A DNA stretch of 64,000 nt from Thermoleophilia bacterium SCSIO 60948 (GTDB lineage Bacteria > Actinomycetota > Thermoleophilia > Solirubrobacterales > 70-9). Each line of letters starts with the position of its first letter. Positions within the stretch are counted from its first letter, which is position 1. Under the pieces are notes generated by a model that ran no database searches, had not been told where the DNA came from, and was given only the letters and a program-made list of their open reading frames with translations. The stretch is taken from the NCBI GenBank assembly GCA_021496505.1, contig CP053031.1, forward strand, positions 1,852,001 through 1,916,000, given 5' to 3'. Positions 24,835-34,317 of this stretch are shown here, in pieces. A program made the position numbers and the translations under genes.

Positions 24835-25551
24835 ATGCGCCGCGACCGAGCACCGTCCCGGTGGATCCTCGACGAACGCGCCTTCGCGGGTCGCGAGAAT
24901 CTCGACCCGGCCCACGTCTCGCAGTACGACGAGAAGGAAGACTCCGCCGCCGAAGCCGAACTCGAGCTCATTCGCTCGCTGGGGCTCGGTAGCGCTTCGA
25001 CCGTCGTCGAGTTCGGGGCGGGAACGGGGCAGCTCGCGGTGCGGGCGTCCCCGCATTGCGGGCGCTACGTCGCAGTCGACATCTCGGCGCCGATGCTGGC
25101 GCGTCTCGCGACGAAGGCTGAAGCCGCCCGGCTTGAGAACCTCGAGCTCGTCGAGGCCGGCTTCGTCGGCTACGAGCACTCCGGCCCGCCGGCCGACTTC
25201 GTCTACTCGCGGCTGGCGCTCCACCACCTGCCGGACTTCTGGAAGGGCATCGCGCTGGCGCGGATCCGGCGCCTGATGAGGCCTCGAGCCGTGCTGCGAC
25301 TCTGGGACGTCGTCTACGACTTCGGCCCGAGCGAAGCCGAGGACGGGATCGCCGTCTGGCGCGAGAGCTTCCCCGAGGTGACCGCGGAGGGCCAGTGGAC
25401 CCGAGCCGACGTAGACGAGCACGTCCGCGACGAGCACTCGACCTTCACCTGGCTACTCGAACCGCTGATCGAGCGCGCCGGGTTCGAGATCGAGGTCGCG
25501 GAGCACTCCGGCGACGGGATCTGGGCCCGGTACGTGGCACGGGCCGTTTAG
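24835..25551 (+). CDS. Class I SAM-dependent methyltransferase
   Basis: This 238-residue protein carries the Rossmann methyltransferase motifs: motif I VVEFGAGTGQLAVRA (about 57-71), the acidic VAVDIS after the second strand, and motif post-II FVYSRLALHHL (about 120-132). The C-terminal helical cap suggests a small-molecule substrate; the exact target is unknown. It stands alone on the plus strand, divergent from the coiled-coil pair and convergent with hppA. A hairpin follows 13 bases after its stop. Confidence 0.87.
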   Translation: MRRDRAPSRWILDERAFAGRENLDPAHVSQYDEKEDSAAEAELELIRSLGLGSASTVVEFGAGTGQLAVRASPHCGRYVAVDISAPMLARLATKAEAARLENLELVEAGFVGYEHSGPPADFVYSRLALHHLPDFWKGIALARIRRLMRPRAVLRLWDVVYDFGPSEAEDGIAVWRESFPEVTAEGQWTRADVDEHVRDEHSTFTWLLEPLIERAGFEIEVAEHSGDGIWARYVARAV

Positions 25552-25563
25552 CCCGCAACGACG

Positions 25564-25591
25564 AGGGGCCGCGACTCTCGCCGCGGCCCCT
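25564..25591. terminator. Bidirectional terminator hairpin
   Basis: AGGGGCCGCG (25564-25573) and CGCGGCCCCT (25582-25591) form a perfect 10-bp stem with an 8-base loop, followed by TTCGCCTGTGTCTTG on the plus strand. It sits between the convergent methyltransferase (ends 25551) and hppA (ends 25643). This is the most convincing intrinsic terminator in the window. Confidence 0.8.
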
Positions 25592-25642
25592 TCGCCTGTG
25601 TCTTGCTCGGCCGGGCGATACCCGGCCTGAGGTCCGTTCGGC

Positions 25643-27682
25643 CTAGAAGTGGACGATCGGGATGATGAGGATCGCGACGATGTTCGCGACCTTGATCATC
25701 GGGTTGATCGCCGGGCCGGCGGTGTCCTTGTAGGGATCGCCGACCGTGTCACCGGTGACCGAGGCGGCGTGGGCCTCGGAGCCCTTGCCGCCGTGCGCAC
25801 CGTCCTCGATCAGCTTCTTGGCGTTGTCCCACGCGCCGCCGCCGGCGGTCATCGCGAGCGCCATGAACAGGCCGACGACGATGACGCCGATCAGCAGTCC
25901 GCCGAGCGCCTGGACGCTGATGACACCGACGATCACCGGGATGATGATCGGGATCAGCGAGGGCAGGACCATCTCGCGCTGCGCCGAGGCGGTCACGATC
26001 GAGACCGTGTCCGCGTAGTCCGGCGTCTCGGAGCCGTCCATGATCCCGGGCTTGGCCTTGAACTGCTTGCGGACCTGCTCGACGACCTCGCCACCGGCAC
26101 GGCCGACGGCCTCGATCGCGAGCGCCGAGAACAGGTAGACCATCATCCCGCCGATCAACAGACCGATCAGGACGGCCGGATCGGAGATCGAGAAGACCAG
26201 CCCCTCGCCCCCGGGCTCGTCAGCGAGCTCGATCTCGAACGCCGCGAACAGCACGAGCGCCGCGAGTGCGGCCGACCCGATCGCGTAGCCCTTGGTGACC
26301 GCCTTCGTCGTGTTGCCGACCGCGTCGAGCGGATCGGTGACGTTGCGGACGTCCTCGGGCAGCTCCGCCATCTCGGCGATGCCGCCCGCGTTGTCGGTGA
26401 TCGGGCCGAAGGCGTCGAGCGCGACGATCAGGCCGGTCAGCGAGAGCTGGGCCATCACAGCGATACCGATGCCGTAGATGCCACCGAGCTCGTTGGCGCC
26501 GAGGATCGCGAGCGCGATCAGGATCGCCGGAGCGGCGGTCGCCTGGAAGCCCTGGGCGAGCCCCTGGATGATGTTCGTCGCGTGACCGGTCTCCGACGCC
26601 GCCGCGATCGCCTTGACCGGGCGGAAGCGGGTCGACGTATAGAAGTCGGTGATCACGAAGAACGCGCCTGTGACGGCGATTCCGATCAGGCCACAGAGCC
26701 AGAGGCGAGTCGCCTCGCCGCCGGTGGCGTCGTCCATCAGCCAGTTGGTGATCGGCAGGAACGCGATCGCCGAGAGGACGCCCGACACGATCAGGCCGCG
26801 GTAGAGCGCACCCTCGACCTTGTCGGTCTTCGTGCCGACCGACAGCGCGCCGATGATCGACGCGATGATCGCGACGCCGCCCATGACGAGCGGGAAGATC
26901 GCGACCTCACGGGCGAACTCCGGGAACGTCAGGACGCCGAGCAGCATGACCGCGACGGTCGTGACCGCGTAGGTCTCGAACAGGTCGGCCGCCATGCCGG
27001 CGCAGTCGCCGACGTTGTCGCCGACGTTGTCGGCGATGACCGCCGGGTTGCGGGGGTCGTCCTCCGGGATTCCGGCCTCGACCTTGCCGACGAGGTCGGC
27101 GCCGACGTCAGCGGCCTTGGTGAAGATGCCGCCGCCCAGTCGGGCGAAGACCGAGATCAGCGAACCGCCGAACCCGAGGCCGATCAGAGCGTCGATCGCC
27201 TCCTTGTCGCCCTCGCCGAGGACGAGCAGCAGGCCGTAGAACGCGGCGACGCCGAGCAGCGCCAGTCCGACGACGAGCATGCCGGTCACCGAGCCGCCCT
27301 TGAAGGCGACGTCGAGGGCCTTCGGCACGCCGGCGCGAGCCGCCTCGGCGACGCGCGAGTTGGCGCGAACCGAGAGGTTCATCCCGATGTAGCCGGCCGC
27401 GCCGGAGAGGATGCCGCCGAGAACGAATCCGACCGCCACCTCCCAGCTCTGCAGCACGAGCAGCACGATCGCGAGCGGTACGGCGACCGCGGCGATGATC
27501 GTGTACTGGCGGTTCAGGTAGGCGCGGGCGCCCTCCTGGACGGCACCCGAGATCTCGCGCATGCGGTCGTTGCCCGCCGGCTCGGCGAGCAGCCGCTGGG
27601 TAACCACCGCCCCATAGAGGATGGCCGCGGCGGCGCATACGAGCGCGACGACGATGCCGTAGTCAGTGAGGAAGTCCGTCAA
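25643..27682 (-). CDS. hppA: Membrane-bound H+-translocating pyrophosphatase, K+-independent type
   Basis: This 679-residue ion pump with about 16 membrane helices hydrolyses pyrophosphate and exports protons. The substrate motif [21 protein letters not shown] (192-212; shown here in part as [13 protein letters not shown]) and the [18 protein letters not shown] segment (219-236) are intact. The determinants of potassium dependence, Lys460 and Thr463 in [10 protein letters not shown], are those of the K+-independent H+ pumps. It starts at TTG (27682) with a good AAGGAG ribosome site 7 bases upstream. It is monocistronic. Actinobacteria use such pumps to save ATP. Confidence 0.96.
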   Translation of the reverse strand: MTDFLTDYGIVVALVCAAAAILYGAVVTQRLLAEPAGNDRMREISGAVQEGARAYLNRQYTIIAAVAVPLAIVLLVLQSWEVAVGFVLGGILSGAAGYIGMNLSVRANSRVAEAARAGVPKALDVAFKGGSVTGMLVVGLALLGVAAFYGLLLVLGEGDKEAIDALIGLGFGGSLISVFARLGGGIFTKAADVGADLVGKVEAGIPEDDPRNPAVIADNVGDNVGDCAGMAADLFETYAVTTVAVMLLGVLTFPEFAREVAIFPLVMGGVAIIASIIGALSVGTKTDKVEGALYRGLIVSGVLSAIAFLPITNWLMDDATGGEATRLWLCGLIGIAVTGAFFVITDFYTSTRFRPVKAIAAASETGHATNIIQGLAQGFQATAAPAILIALAILGANELGGIYGIGIAVMAQLSLTGLIVALDAFGPITDNAGGIAEMAELPEDVRNVTDPLDAVGNTTKAVTKGYAIGSAALAALVLFAAFEIELADEPGGEGLVFSISDPAVLIGLLIGGMMVYLFSALAIEAVGRAGGEVVEQVRKQFKAKPGIMDGSETPDYADTVSIVTASAQREMVLPSLIPIIIPVIVGVISVQALGGLLIGVIVVGLFMALAMTAGGGAWDNAKKLIEDGAHGGKGSEAHAASVTGDTVGDPYKDTAGPAINPMIKVANIVAILIIPIVHF

Positions 27683-27860
27683 GTGTCACTCCTTGCAAGT
27701 CAGTTGCCCGGGCACCGGGTCCGGCCGGCACGTAGGCGCTCCGCCGGATGGCGGCTCACCTAAAGGCAGCTTGAAGCGGACCCGGGGGCGGCGGGCAGCA
27801 TACCGAGAGCCGGGACGGAAACGCGACATCCCGCCGCGTCCGGCCTCCGCGAGCGTCGGT

Positions 27861-28352
27861 TCAGTCGCGTCCGGGGGTCCAGAGGCGCGGCGGCGGCTCG
27901 CCTCCGGGGCGGCGCGGCGGCTGCTGCTGCCCGGCCGCGGGAGGCGCCTGGCCGCCGGCGGGTGGCGGCACGTCGCCGCCCGGCGCGGAGACATCCTCGG
28001 GATCGCCCCCCGAGAGCTGGACGAACTGCATCTGGAGCTCCGAGAGGGCTCGCTTGACGCTCTCGGCCTGCTCGCCCTCGAGCTGGCCGACGAGGGCGCG
28101 GACGGAGTCGATACCCACGCGCGCCTGCTCGAGGTCGCGCTCGTCCTCCTTGAGCAGCCGTCGAGCCGTCAGGTTGATGATCTGGACGACGCTCTCGAGG
28201 ATCAGGTCCTGGACGCGGATCTGCCGCAGCTGTTCCTCCATCGCGGCACGGATCTCCTCCTCGGAGGGCTGCTCTCCCCCGGCTCCGGGCTGTCCCTGCG
28301 GCGGCTGGCCCGGCGGCGGGCCCTGCGGCGAAAATCCAGTCATCTCGCCCAT
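27861..28352 (-). CDS. DUF1844 domain protein
   Basis: This 163-residue protein has Pro/Gln/Gly-rich tails at both ends and a central helical DUF1844 domain (about 33-118: IRVQDLILESVVQIINLTARRLL, here quoted only as far as LTARRL, then ARVGIDSVRALVGQLEG). DUF1844 proteins are small helical proteins of unknown role, common in Actinobacteria and Acidobacteria. It is divergent from the subtilase gene and upstream of hppA on the same strand, with 178 bases between. No close operon partner is seen. Confidence 0.82.
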   Translation of the reverse strand: MGEMTGFSPQGPPPGQPPQGQPGAGGEQPSEEEIRAAMEEQLRQIRVQDLILESVVQIINLTARRLLKEDERDLEQARVGIDSVRALVGQLEGEQAESVKRALSELQMQFVQLSGGDPEDVSAPGGDVPPPAGGQAPPAAGQQQPPRRPGGEPPPRLWTPGRD

Positions 28353-28466
28353 CGAGCCTATCGGCCGCTCCTGGCGCCGCCGTCGGCGCCGTGTGCAACC
28401 CTTTCGCGTCCCTGGGCGGCGCGGAATGCCCGGTCCCGATCCGAATGCCCTATAGGGGGGTCTCTC

Positions 28467-30629
28467 GTGCGACGTCAGTTCCCTGTGCTCGCGGCCATCG
28501 CCTGCGCGCTCGCCCTTCCCGGCACCGCGGTCGCCGCCGATGAGCTCTCGCCGCGACTCGACGAGCTGGCCAAGCCCCGCCTCGCCGATGCCTCGCCCGC
28601 CGAGCAGGCCAGGGCGGTGTCGCTGACGACCGGCGGCCCGGGCAGCCTGGTCCGGCTCGGCGACGGCCTCGTCTTCGAGGCTCGGTTCACGGAGCGGGCG
28701 TTCGCGACGGCGACCGACTCGCTCGAGCGCGCGGGCGCGACGACGATCTCGGCCAGCCGCGAGTACCTGACCGTCACCGCTGTCGCCGAGCCCGGCGCGC
28801 TCGAGGCAGTCGGATCGATCCCCGGCATCGAGTACGTCGAGGAGGCCCAGCGCCCGAAGGTCGGCCGTGCCGGGGTGTTCGGCGAATCCGCCGCTGTGGC
28901 GAGCCGCGGCGCCGGGTCATGTGGCGATCGGACGATCGGCGAGGGCGACGCGCAGCTTCGAGCCGACGAGGTCCGCGACGTGCTCGGGGTCGACGGGACG
29001 GGCGCGTCCATCGGGATCCTCTCGGACTCCTTCGACACCGCCCGCTACACAGACGAGCCTCCCGAGACGACCGCGTCGCAGGACGTCGCCGACGGCGACC
29101 TGCCCGGAGCGGGCAACCCGTGCGGGCGCACCACCCCCGTCGACGTCATCCGGGAGTGGCCGGCCCCAAACAACGCCGGTACGGTCGCCGACCTCGGTCA
29201 GGTCGACGAGGGGCGGGCGATGCTCCAGATCGTCCACGACCTCGCGCCGGGCGCCCGGCTCAGCTTCGCGACCGCCAACTTCACCGAGACGCAGTTCGCC
29301 GAGAACATCGCGACGCTGGCCGCCGAGGATCCCGATGTCATGGTCGACGACGTCAACTACTTCGGTGAGCCGGTCTACCAGGACGGGGTCGTCGCCAACG
29401 CGATCGCCGACGCCGCCGACCAGGGGGTCGCCCACTTCACGTCAGTGGGCAATCAGCGCCAGGAGATCGATGGCCAGGGCGTCGGGGCGTGGGAGGCCGA
29501 CGCCTACCGGCCCGCTCCCTGTCCGGAGATCACGCCGACGTTCGGCGAGCCGCTGACGGGCGCCGACTGCATGGACTTCGATCCGGGAGCGGGCGTCGAT
29601 ACGGCGCAGAACCTCGCGCTTCAGAGCGGTTCGCAGCGGTTCTCGTTCCACTGGGCCGAGCCGCAGTACGGCGTCACGACGAACCTCGACTTCTACCTGG
29701 TGGACGAGTCCGGGAACGTCCTCGCCTCGGCCGACGCCGACGAGATCAACCAGTCCAAGCGTCCGGCGGCGAACTTCGCGATCGCCCTGTCGCAGAACCG
29801 CGAGGTCAGGCTGGTCATCCGGCGCTCGGCCGGGACCGGAACCCCGCAGCTCCTCTACGTGCCATACGGCCGGCAGACCGCTCTCCCCGAGCACTACGGC
29901 GAGGGCGACCGGTTCGCCGGCAGCGTCGTCGCCCACTACGGAAGCGAGGCCGCGCAGGCGGTCGGGGCGGTCCGCTACAACAACCCGGACCGGGTCGAGG
30001 CGTTCTCGATCCGGGGTCAGCAGACGCAGTTCTTCGCGCCGGTCGACGGCACGACGCCGGCGGCGCCGCTGCCCAGCCCGGAGACCGAGGCCAAGCCCGA
30101 CGTTGTGGCGACGAACGGCGGACTGACGAGCTTCTTCTACGAGGACGAGCCGGATGTCTTCCGCTTCTTCGGCACCTCGGCGGCGGCGCCCCACGCCGGA
30201 GCCGTAGCGGCTCTCCAGGTGAGCGCCGATCCGGACATCACTCGCGAGCTGATGATCGCGAACCAGGAATCGACGGCGCGCGCGGTCCCGCTCTCACCGC
30301 AGGCCGCCTCGGGCGCCGGCCTCCTCGACGCCTTCGAGGCCGTCAGCGCGAGCGTCGCGCCGGCGGCCAAGCCGGTGATCACGAAGCGACCGAAGCCCCG
30401 GACGAGCTCGAACCGCGCCGTCTTCGCGTTCCGCTCCACGCGGGCGGCGGGCTTCCGCTGCTCGCTCGACGGCAAGCGCGCCAAGCCATGCTCGAGCCCG
30501 GTCCGCTACACGGTGGCGAAGCCGGGGCGCCGGGCCAAGCGCCATACCTTCTCCGTGTTCGCGGTCAACGGCCTCGGCGAGCGCACCGCCGCGGCGAAGG
30601 CGAGCTGGAGCGTCCAGAAGCGCCGCTGA
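28467..30629 (+). CDS. Secreted S8-like (subtilase) protein with an altered catalytic triad
   Basis: This 720-residue protein starts at GTG (28467) and has a signal peptide (about 1-23, A-V-A-A cleavage). It has a propeptide-like region (about 40-130), a split S8 fold and a C-terminal beta module with paired Cys (FRCSLDGKRAKPCSSPVRYT, typical of Thermoleophilia). The catalytic Asp187 (ILSDSFD), the oxyanion Asn329 (TSVGN) and Ser571 (GTSAAAPHAG) are visible. Where subtilases have HGT there is E-G-R (Glu248), so the His is apparently replaced by Glu. A beta-sandwich insert lies at about 370-520. It is either a protease with a modified mechanism or a non-proteolytic surface protein. Confidence 0.85.
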   Translation: MRRQFPVLAAIACALALPGTAVAADELSPRLDELAKPRLADASPAEQARAVSLTTGGPGSLVRLGDGLVFEARFTERAFATATDSLERAGATTISASREYLTVTAVAEPGALEAVGSIPGIEYVEEAQRPKVGRAGVFGESAAVASRGAGSCGDRTIGEGDAQLRADEVRDVLGVDGTGASIGILSDSFDTARYTDEPPETTASQDVADGDLPGAGNPCGRTTPVDVIREWPAPNNAGTVADLGQVDEGRAMLQIVHDLAPGARLSFATANFTETQFAENIATLAAEDPDVMVDDVNYFGEPVYQDGVVANAIADAADQGVAHFTSVGNQRQEIDGQGVGAWEADAYRPAPCPEITPTFGEPLTGADCMDFDPGAGVDTAQNLALQSGSQRFSFHWAEPQYGVTTNLDFYLVDESGNVLASADADEINQSKRPAANFAIALSQNREVRLVIRRSAGTGTPQLLYVPYGRQTALPEHYGEGDRFAGSVVAHYGSEAAQAVGAVRYNNPDRVEAFSIRGQQTQFFAPVDGTTPAAPLPSPETEAKPDVVATNGGLTSFFYEDEPDVFRFFGTSAAAPHAGAVAALQVSADPDITRELMIANQESTARAVPLSPQAASGAGLLDAFEAVSASVAPAAKPVITKRPKPRTSSNRAVFAFRSTRAAGFRCSLDGKRAKPCSSPVRYTVAKPGRRAKRHTFSVFAVNGLGERTAAAKASWSVQKRR

Positions 30630-30654
30630 GAGACCGCCGTGAGCGTCGGCGCCC

Positions 30655-31782
30655 TCAGCCCGCGTAGCTCGCGCGGCTGATCTCGATCGACTCGCGATAG
30701 GCCTCGGCGAGCGTGGCGCCCGCGTCTACGGTGGCCCGGGCGCGCTGGGCGCCGTTCGAGGCCGGCGGGTCGAGCGTGATGCCCATCGCCTCGGCCGCCG
30801 GGCGAGCCCACTCGGCGAGCGCTTCGACCGCGGCCGCGGCGGGGACCGTCTTCCCCGTGGTGAAGTCGATCTGCTCGCCGTCGAGCCCGTAGCGGATCGC
30901 CCGCCAGAGGTTCTCCTCGATCTCGCGGCCGGCCAGCGGCTCGGGCAGGCGCCCGTCGTCGTAGTCGAGCGCGGCCTGACCGATGCAGGCGGCGATCAGC
31001 GCGGCGATCGCGTCGGACTCCGCCGCGCTCGACTGCGCCTCGCAGATCCGCAGCTCGACCGTGCCGAACGCGTGGTGCGGGCGGACGCTCCACCACAGCT
31101 GCGTCGCCTCGACGGCGCTTCGGGTGCGCTCGAGGAGGTCGACGAAGCCGGCATAGGAGCCCCAGTCGCCGAATGCGTCCGGGACGCCGCAGCGCGGGAA
31201 GCTCCGCGTGAAGATCTGGCTGCGCACGGAGTGCAGCCCGGTGTCGAGTCCGTCGAGGAAGGGGGAATTCGCCGAGGCGGCGAGCAGTGCCGGCAGCACA
31301 CCGCGCAGGTGGTCGCAGACGGCGATCGCCCGGTCGGCGCCCCGGACCCCCACGTGGACGTGCACGGACCAGGTGTTGTTGCGCTGCGCGACCCAGCGCA
31401 GCTCGTCGCGCAGGCGCCTGTAGTGCGGCGTGTCGATGATCTGCTGGTCGAGGTAGCTCGCCCACGGATGCGTCCCCATCGCCGCGAGGTCGAGCCCCTC
31501 GTCGGAGGCGAGCGCGAACAGCCGGCGCCGGCGCTCGCGCTGCAGCCCGAGCGCGTCGGCGAAGGTCTCGCCGCGACCCGAGCGGATCTCGATCTCCGTG
31601 TCGATCAGCTCGCCCGCGACCGACTCCGCCAGCACCTCGTCGGCCTCGGCCCCGCGCTGGAGGTCGAGGAAGCGATGCGCGAGGTCGAGCGTCCCGGGAT
31701 CGACGATCGCAAATTCCTCCTCGAGGCCGACCGTGAAGTCGGTCGAGGATTCGAATGCCTCGCGGGCTGCTTCGAGGTCCAT
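30655..31782 (-). CDS. YbdK-type carboxylate-amine ligase (glutamate-cysteine ligase family 2)
   Basis: This 375-residue enzyme of the GCS2 family opens with the typical VGLEEEFAIVDP segment and has the WSVHVHVGV nucleotide/metal motif and the VELRICEAQ strand. Members condense glutamate (or another carboxylate) with an amine such as cysteine using ATP; the E. coli relative YbdK is a weak glutamate-cysteine ligase. It follows rex by 11 bases in the same direction, which fits a redox theme. It is also possible that the substrate is not cysteine. Confidence 0.87.
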   Translation of the reverse strand: MDLEAAREAFESSTDFTVGLEEEFAIVDPGTLDLAHRFLDLQRGAEADEVLAESVAGELIDTEIEIRSGRGETFADALGLQRERRRRLFALASDEGLDLAAMGTHPWASYLDQQIIDTPHYRRLRDELRWVAQRNNTWSVHVHVGVRGADRAIAVCDHLRGVLPALLAASANSPFLDGLDTGLHSVRSQIFTRSFPRCGVPDAFGDWGSYAGFVDLLERTRSAVEATQLWWSVRPHHAFGTVELRICEAQSSAAESDAIAALIAACIGQAALDYDDGRLPEPLAGREIEENLWRAIRYGLDGEQIDFTTGKTVPAAAAVEALAEWARPAAEAMGITLDPPASNGAQRARATVDAGATLAEAYRESIEISRASYAG

Positions 31783-31793
31783 GGGCGCGGCCG

Positions 31794-32459
31794 CTAGGCC
31801 AGGTAGAAGTAGAGCGCGTAGAGCAGGTCGACTGCGGGCGACGACGTGTGGACGGTCACCTCCGGCGGCACGGAGAGCAGCTGCTCGGAGTAGTTGAAGA
31901 TGATCTTCACGCCGGCCGCGACGAGCTCGTCGGCGACCTCCTGGGCAGCCGCCGCCGGGACGGCCAGGACCGCGGCGACCACCTGCTCGGAGCGCACGAC
32001 CTCGGCGAGCTCGTCGGAGCGGCGGATCGGGACGCCGCCGGTGTCGCCGCCGATCAGCTCCGGATCGGTCTCGAAGATCGCGACGATCCTGAAGCCGTGA
32101 TCGGCGAAGATGTCCGACGACGCGATCGCCTGGCCGAGGTGGCCGGCGCCGAACAGCGCGATGTTGTGCTGATCGGAGGTGTGGAGGATCTTGCGGATCT
32201 CGTCGACGAGCGAGTCGATCCGGTAGCCGACGCCGCGCTTGCCGAACTTCCCGAAGCCCGACAGGTCGCGCCGGATCTGAGTCGAGTTGATGTGGGTCCA
32301 GGCGGCGAGCTCCTGCGAGGAGATCGTCTCGCGGCCCATCTTGCGGGCCTGGATCAGGACCTGGAGGTAGCGCGACAGGCGCGCGGCGACGCCGAGCGAG
32401 AGTCGCTCGCCGTCGAAGGGCCCGGGGGCCGAGTATCCGTTCGGAGTCGCTTCTTCCAT
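31794..32459 (-). CDS. rex: Redox-sensing transcriptional repressor Rex
   Basis: This 221-residue repressor has an N-terminal winged helix (about 15-90: SRYLQVLIQARKMG, then ELAAWTHINSTQIRRDLS), a Rossmann NADH-binding domain (about 90-200, ALFGAGHLGQAIASS) and a C-terminal swapping helix. Rex senses the NADH/NAD+ ratio and represses respiratory genes at high NAD+. It lies between a glutaredoxin-like gene and the YbdK-type ligase. I saw no TGTGA-type Rex operator in the 48 bases upstream, so it is probably driven from the tsa/glutaredoxin operon. Confidence 0.96.
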   Translation of the reverse strand: MEEATPNGYSAPGPFDGERLSLGVAARLSRYLQVLIQARKMGRETISSQELAAWTHINSTQIRRDLSGFGKFGKRGVGYRIDSLVDEIRKILHTSDQHNIALFGAGHLGQAIASSDIFADHGFRIVAIFETDPELIGGDTGGVPIRRSDELAEVVRSEQVVAAVLAVPAAAAQEVADELVAAGVKIIFNYSEQLLSVPPEVTVHTSSPAVDLLYALYFYLA

Positions 32460-32507
32460 CGTTTCGCGAGCCGCGTCCGAGGACCGTGGGGGCTCAGCGC
32501 CCGGACC

Positions 32508-32816
32508 CTAGTATCCGCCGCTCGCACCACCACTACCCGGCTTCGCCAAGCCGATCGCGCCCCGGACGTCATCGGCTTCGACGACCAGCTCACAGAGCTC
32601 GCGGCCATCACGGCGGACGACCGGGATCCGCTCGAGGTAGCGGCGCAGGAGCGCGTCGTCGGAGTCGATGTCGGTCTCGCTCCAGCGCAGCTCGACGCCC
32701 GGATCAGCCGCCACCTCGGCGAGCGCGGCGCGCGCCTGCTCGCACAGGTGGCAGCCCTCACGTCCGAGCAGCTCGAGCTCGATCACGGCGACCCCGTCGC
32801 CCCCTGATGCGTTCAC
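32508..32816 (-). CDS. Glutaredoxin/thioredoxin-like protein
   Basis: This 102-residue thioredoxin-fold protein has a redox-active C-x2-C pair (C22 and C25 in GREGCHLCEQ) on the first strand-helix junction and a cis-proline motif (RIPVV). The length and CHLC motif match the small glutaredoxin-like DUF836 family. The GTG start overlaps the tsaD stop (GTGA, 32813-32816); a second GTG eight codons later is possible. It has a likely role in thiol-disulfide exchange; the partner is unknown. Rex follows. Confidence 0.82.
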   Translation of the reverse strand: MNASGGDGVAVIELELLGREGCHLCEQARAALAEVAADPGVELRWSETDIDSDDALLRRYLERIPVVRRDGRELCELVVEADDVRGAIGLAKPGSGGASGGY

Positions 32817-33802
32817 GCGCGGGCGTCCCAGCCGAGGTAGGCCGGGTAGGGCGTCGGCGCGACGTGGGCCGATGCGGCGCCGATCATCGCGGCGTTGTCC
32901 GTGCACAGCGGCAGCGGGACGAGCTTCAGCCGCAGTCCGCGGCGCTCGCAGATCGCGCCGACGCGCTCGCGAAGCGGGCCGTTGGCTGCGACCCCGCCGC
33001 CGAGCGCGACGGCGGGCCACTCGCCGCCGTCGAGGGCGTGCTCGAGCCGGCCGGCGAGCTGCGCGACGACGGCTTCCTGGTAGGAGGCGGCGAGGTCCGC
33101 CCTCCGCGCCTCGGCCTCGTCGCCGAGGTCGCGCACCGCGTAGAGCAACGCCGTCTTCAGGCCCGAGAAGCTGAAGTCGAGCCCTGACCCGAGCGGACCG
33201 GAGTCCGCGCGCGGGAACGCGAAGGCCGCCGGGTCCCCGGACTCCGCCTCGCGCTGGATCGCCGGGCCGCCCGGGAACCCAAGGCCGAGCAGCCGCGCCC
33301 CCTTGTCGAGCGCCTCGCCGGCGGCGTCATCGAGCGTCCGGCCGAGAACCTCGTAGCCGTCGTGGCTCCGGACGCCCGCGAGCATGGTGTGGCCGCCGCT
33401 CGCGACCAAGCACAGGAACGGCGGTGCGAGCGGATCGGGCTCGAGGAAGTTCGCGGCGACGTGGCCGTGGAGGTGGTCGACCCCGATCAGCGGCAGCCGG
33501 CGCGCCGCCGCGATCGCCTTCGCCGTGCTGACACCGACGAGCAGCGGGCCGATCAGCCCCGGCTCACGCGTGACCGCTACGACGTCGATGTCGTCGAGCG
33601 CGGCACCGGCCTCCGCGAGGGCGGCTTCGACGACCGGGTTGATGAGCTCGACGTGGTGTCGCGAGGCGACCTCGGGCACGATGCCGCCGTAGCGGGCGTG
33701 CGCGGCGGCCTGCGAGGAGATCACGTTCGAGAGCAGGCGCTCGCCGTCGACGACGGCCGCGCAGGTGTCGTCGCAGGAGGTCTCGATCGCGAGCGTCAGC
33801 AC
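32813..33802 (-). CDS. tsaD: tRNA N6-adenosine threonylcarbamoyltransferase TsaD
   Basis: This 329-residue catalytic subunit of t6A37 tRNA modification transfers threonylcarbamoyl to A37 of ANN-decoding tRNAs. It shows IETSCDDT at the start, the Fe-binding H-x3-H motif (H110 and H114 in VDHLHGHV) and the phosphate loops LVASGGHT and ALGGGVAANGPLR. It starts at GTG (33802), 8 bases after the rimI stop. An upstream continuation of the frame runs inside rimI and lacks similarity. The tsaB-rimI-tsaD order is the usual actinobacterial one. Confidence 0.96.
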   Translation of the reverse strand: MLTLAIETSCDDTCAAVVDGERLLSNVISSQAAAHARYGGIVPEVASRHHVELINPVVEAALAEAGAALDDIDVVAVTREPGLIGPLLVGVSTAKAIAAARRLPLIGVDHLHGHVAANFLEPDPLAPPFLCLVASGGHTMLAGVRSHDGYEVLGRTLDDAAGEALDKGARLLGLGFPGGPAIQREAESGDPAAFAFPRADSGPLGSGLDFSFSGLKTALLYAVRDLGDEAEARRADLAASYQEAVVAQLAGRLEHALDGGEWPAVALGGGVAANGPLRERVGAICERRGLRLKLVPLPLCTDNAAMIGAASAHVAPTPYPAYLGWDARA

Positions 33803-33810
33803 GGCCGTTC

Positions 33811-34317
33811 TCAGGCGCCGAACGGGACTTCGCCGCGCCACATGATCAGGGCGTCCTCGCCGTTGTCGTGGTAGTAGCGACGACGGTGCCCGGCGGCGCG
33901 AAAGCCCTTGTCGCGATAGAGCGCGATCGCGGCGAGGTTCGACGGGCGAACCTCGAGCGTGTAGCTCTCCTCGCGGCCGCCGCGCTCGAGCATCGAGTCC
34001 ATCAACCTCGATGCGATCCCGAGCCTGCGCAACCTCGGGTCGACCGCGATGTTCATCAGGTGCCAGACGTCGACGTAGCGCGAGCAGACGAGGTAGCCGA
34101 CGATCCGTTCCTCGCGGATCGCCGCGAGCATCACCCCGGACGGCTTCGACAGCTCGAGGACGAACATCGCCAGCGACCACGGGGTCGTGAAGGCACGGCG
34201 CTCGATCGAGACGACCTGGGGCAGGTCCGCGTAGGCGAGCCGCCGGATCTCCAGGCCGGCCGCGTCGCCGGGCTCAGCGACGCGCTCGCTCGGTGCGCCT
34301 GTCTCGGTCTCGCTCAC
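33811..34317 (-). CDS. rimI: GNAT-family N-acetyltransferase RimI
   Basis: This 168-residue GNAT enzyme acetylates N-terminal amines, classically of ribosomal protein S18. The acetyl-CoA loop RLRRLGIASRLM (about 95-106) and the NLAAIALYRDKGFRAAG segment (about 128-144) are typical. It starts at GTG (34317) inside the tsaB gene, overlapping it by 44 bases, and is followed at once by tsaD. The N-terminus carries about 20 extra acidic residues. Confidence 0.93.
   Translation of the reverse strand: MSETETGAPSERVAEPGDAAGLEIRRLAYADLPQVVSIERRAFTTPWSLAMFVLELSKPSGVMLAAIREERIVGYLVCSRYVDVWHLMNIAVDPRLRRLGIASRLMDSMLERGGREESYTLEVRPSNLAAIALYRDKGFRAAGHRRRYYHDNGEDALIMWRGEVPFGA

Noticed and set aside
27666-28466. 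Upstream extension of the subtilase-like gene by 267 codons
   Set aside because: The extension lies antisense to the DUF1844 gene, and its translation is Arg-rich without similarity. A signal peptide starts right at the GTG at 28467.
33803-34180. Longer start for tsaD
   Set aside because: The extra 126 codons lie inside rimI and have shadow-like composition. The GTG at 33802 gives the standard TsaD N-terminus.
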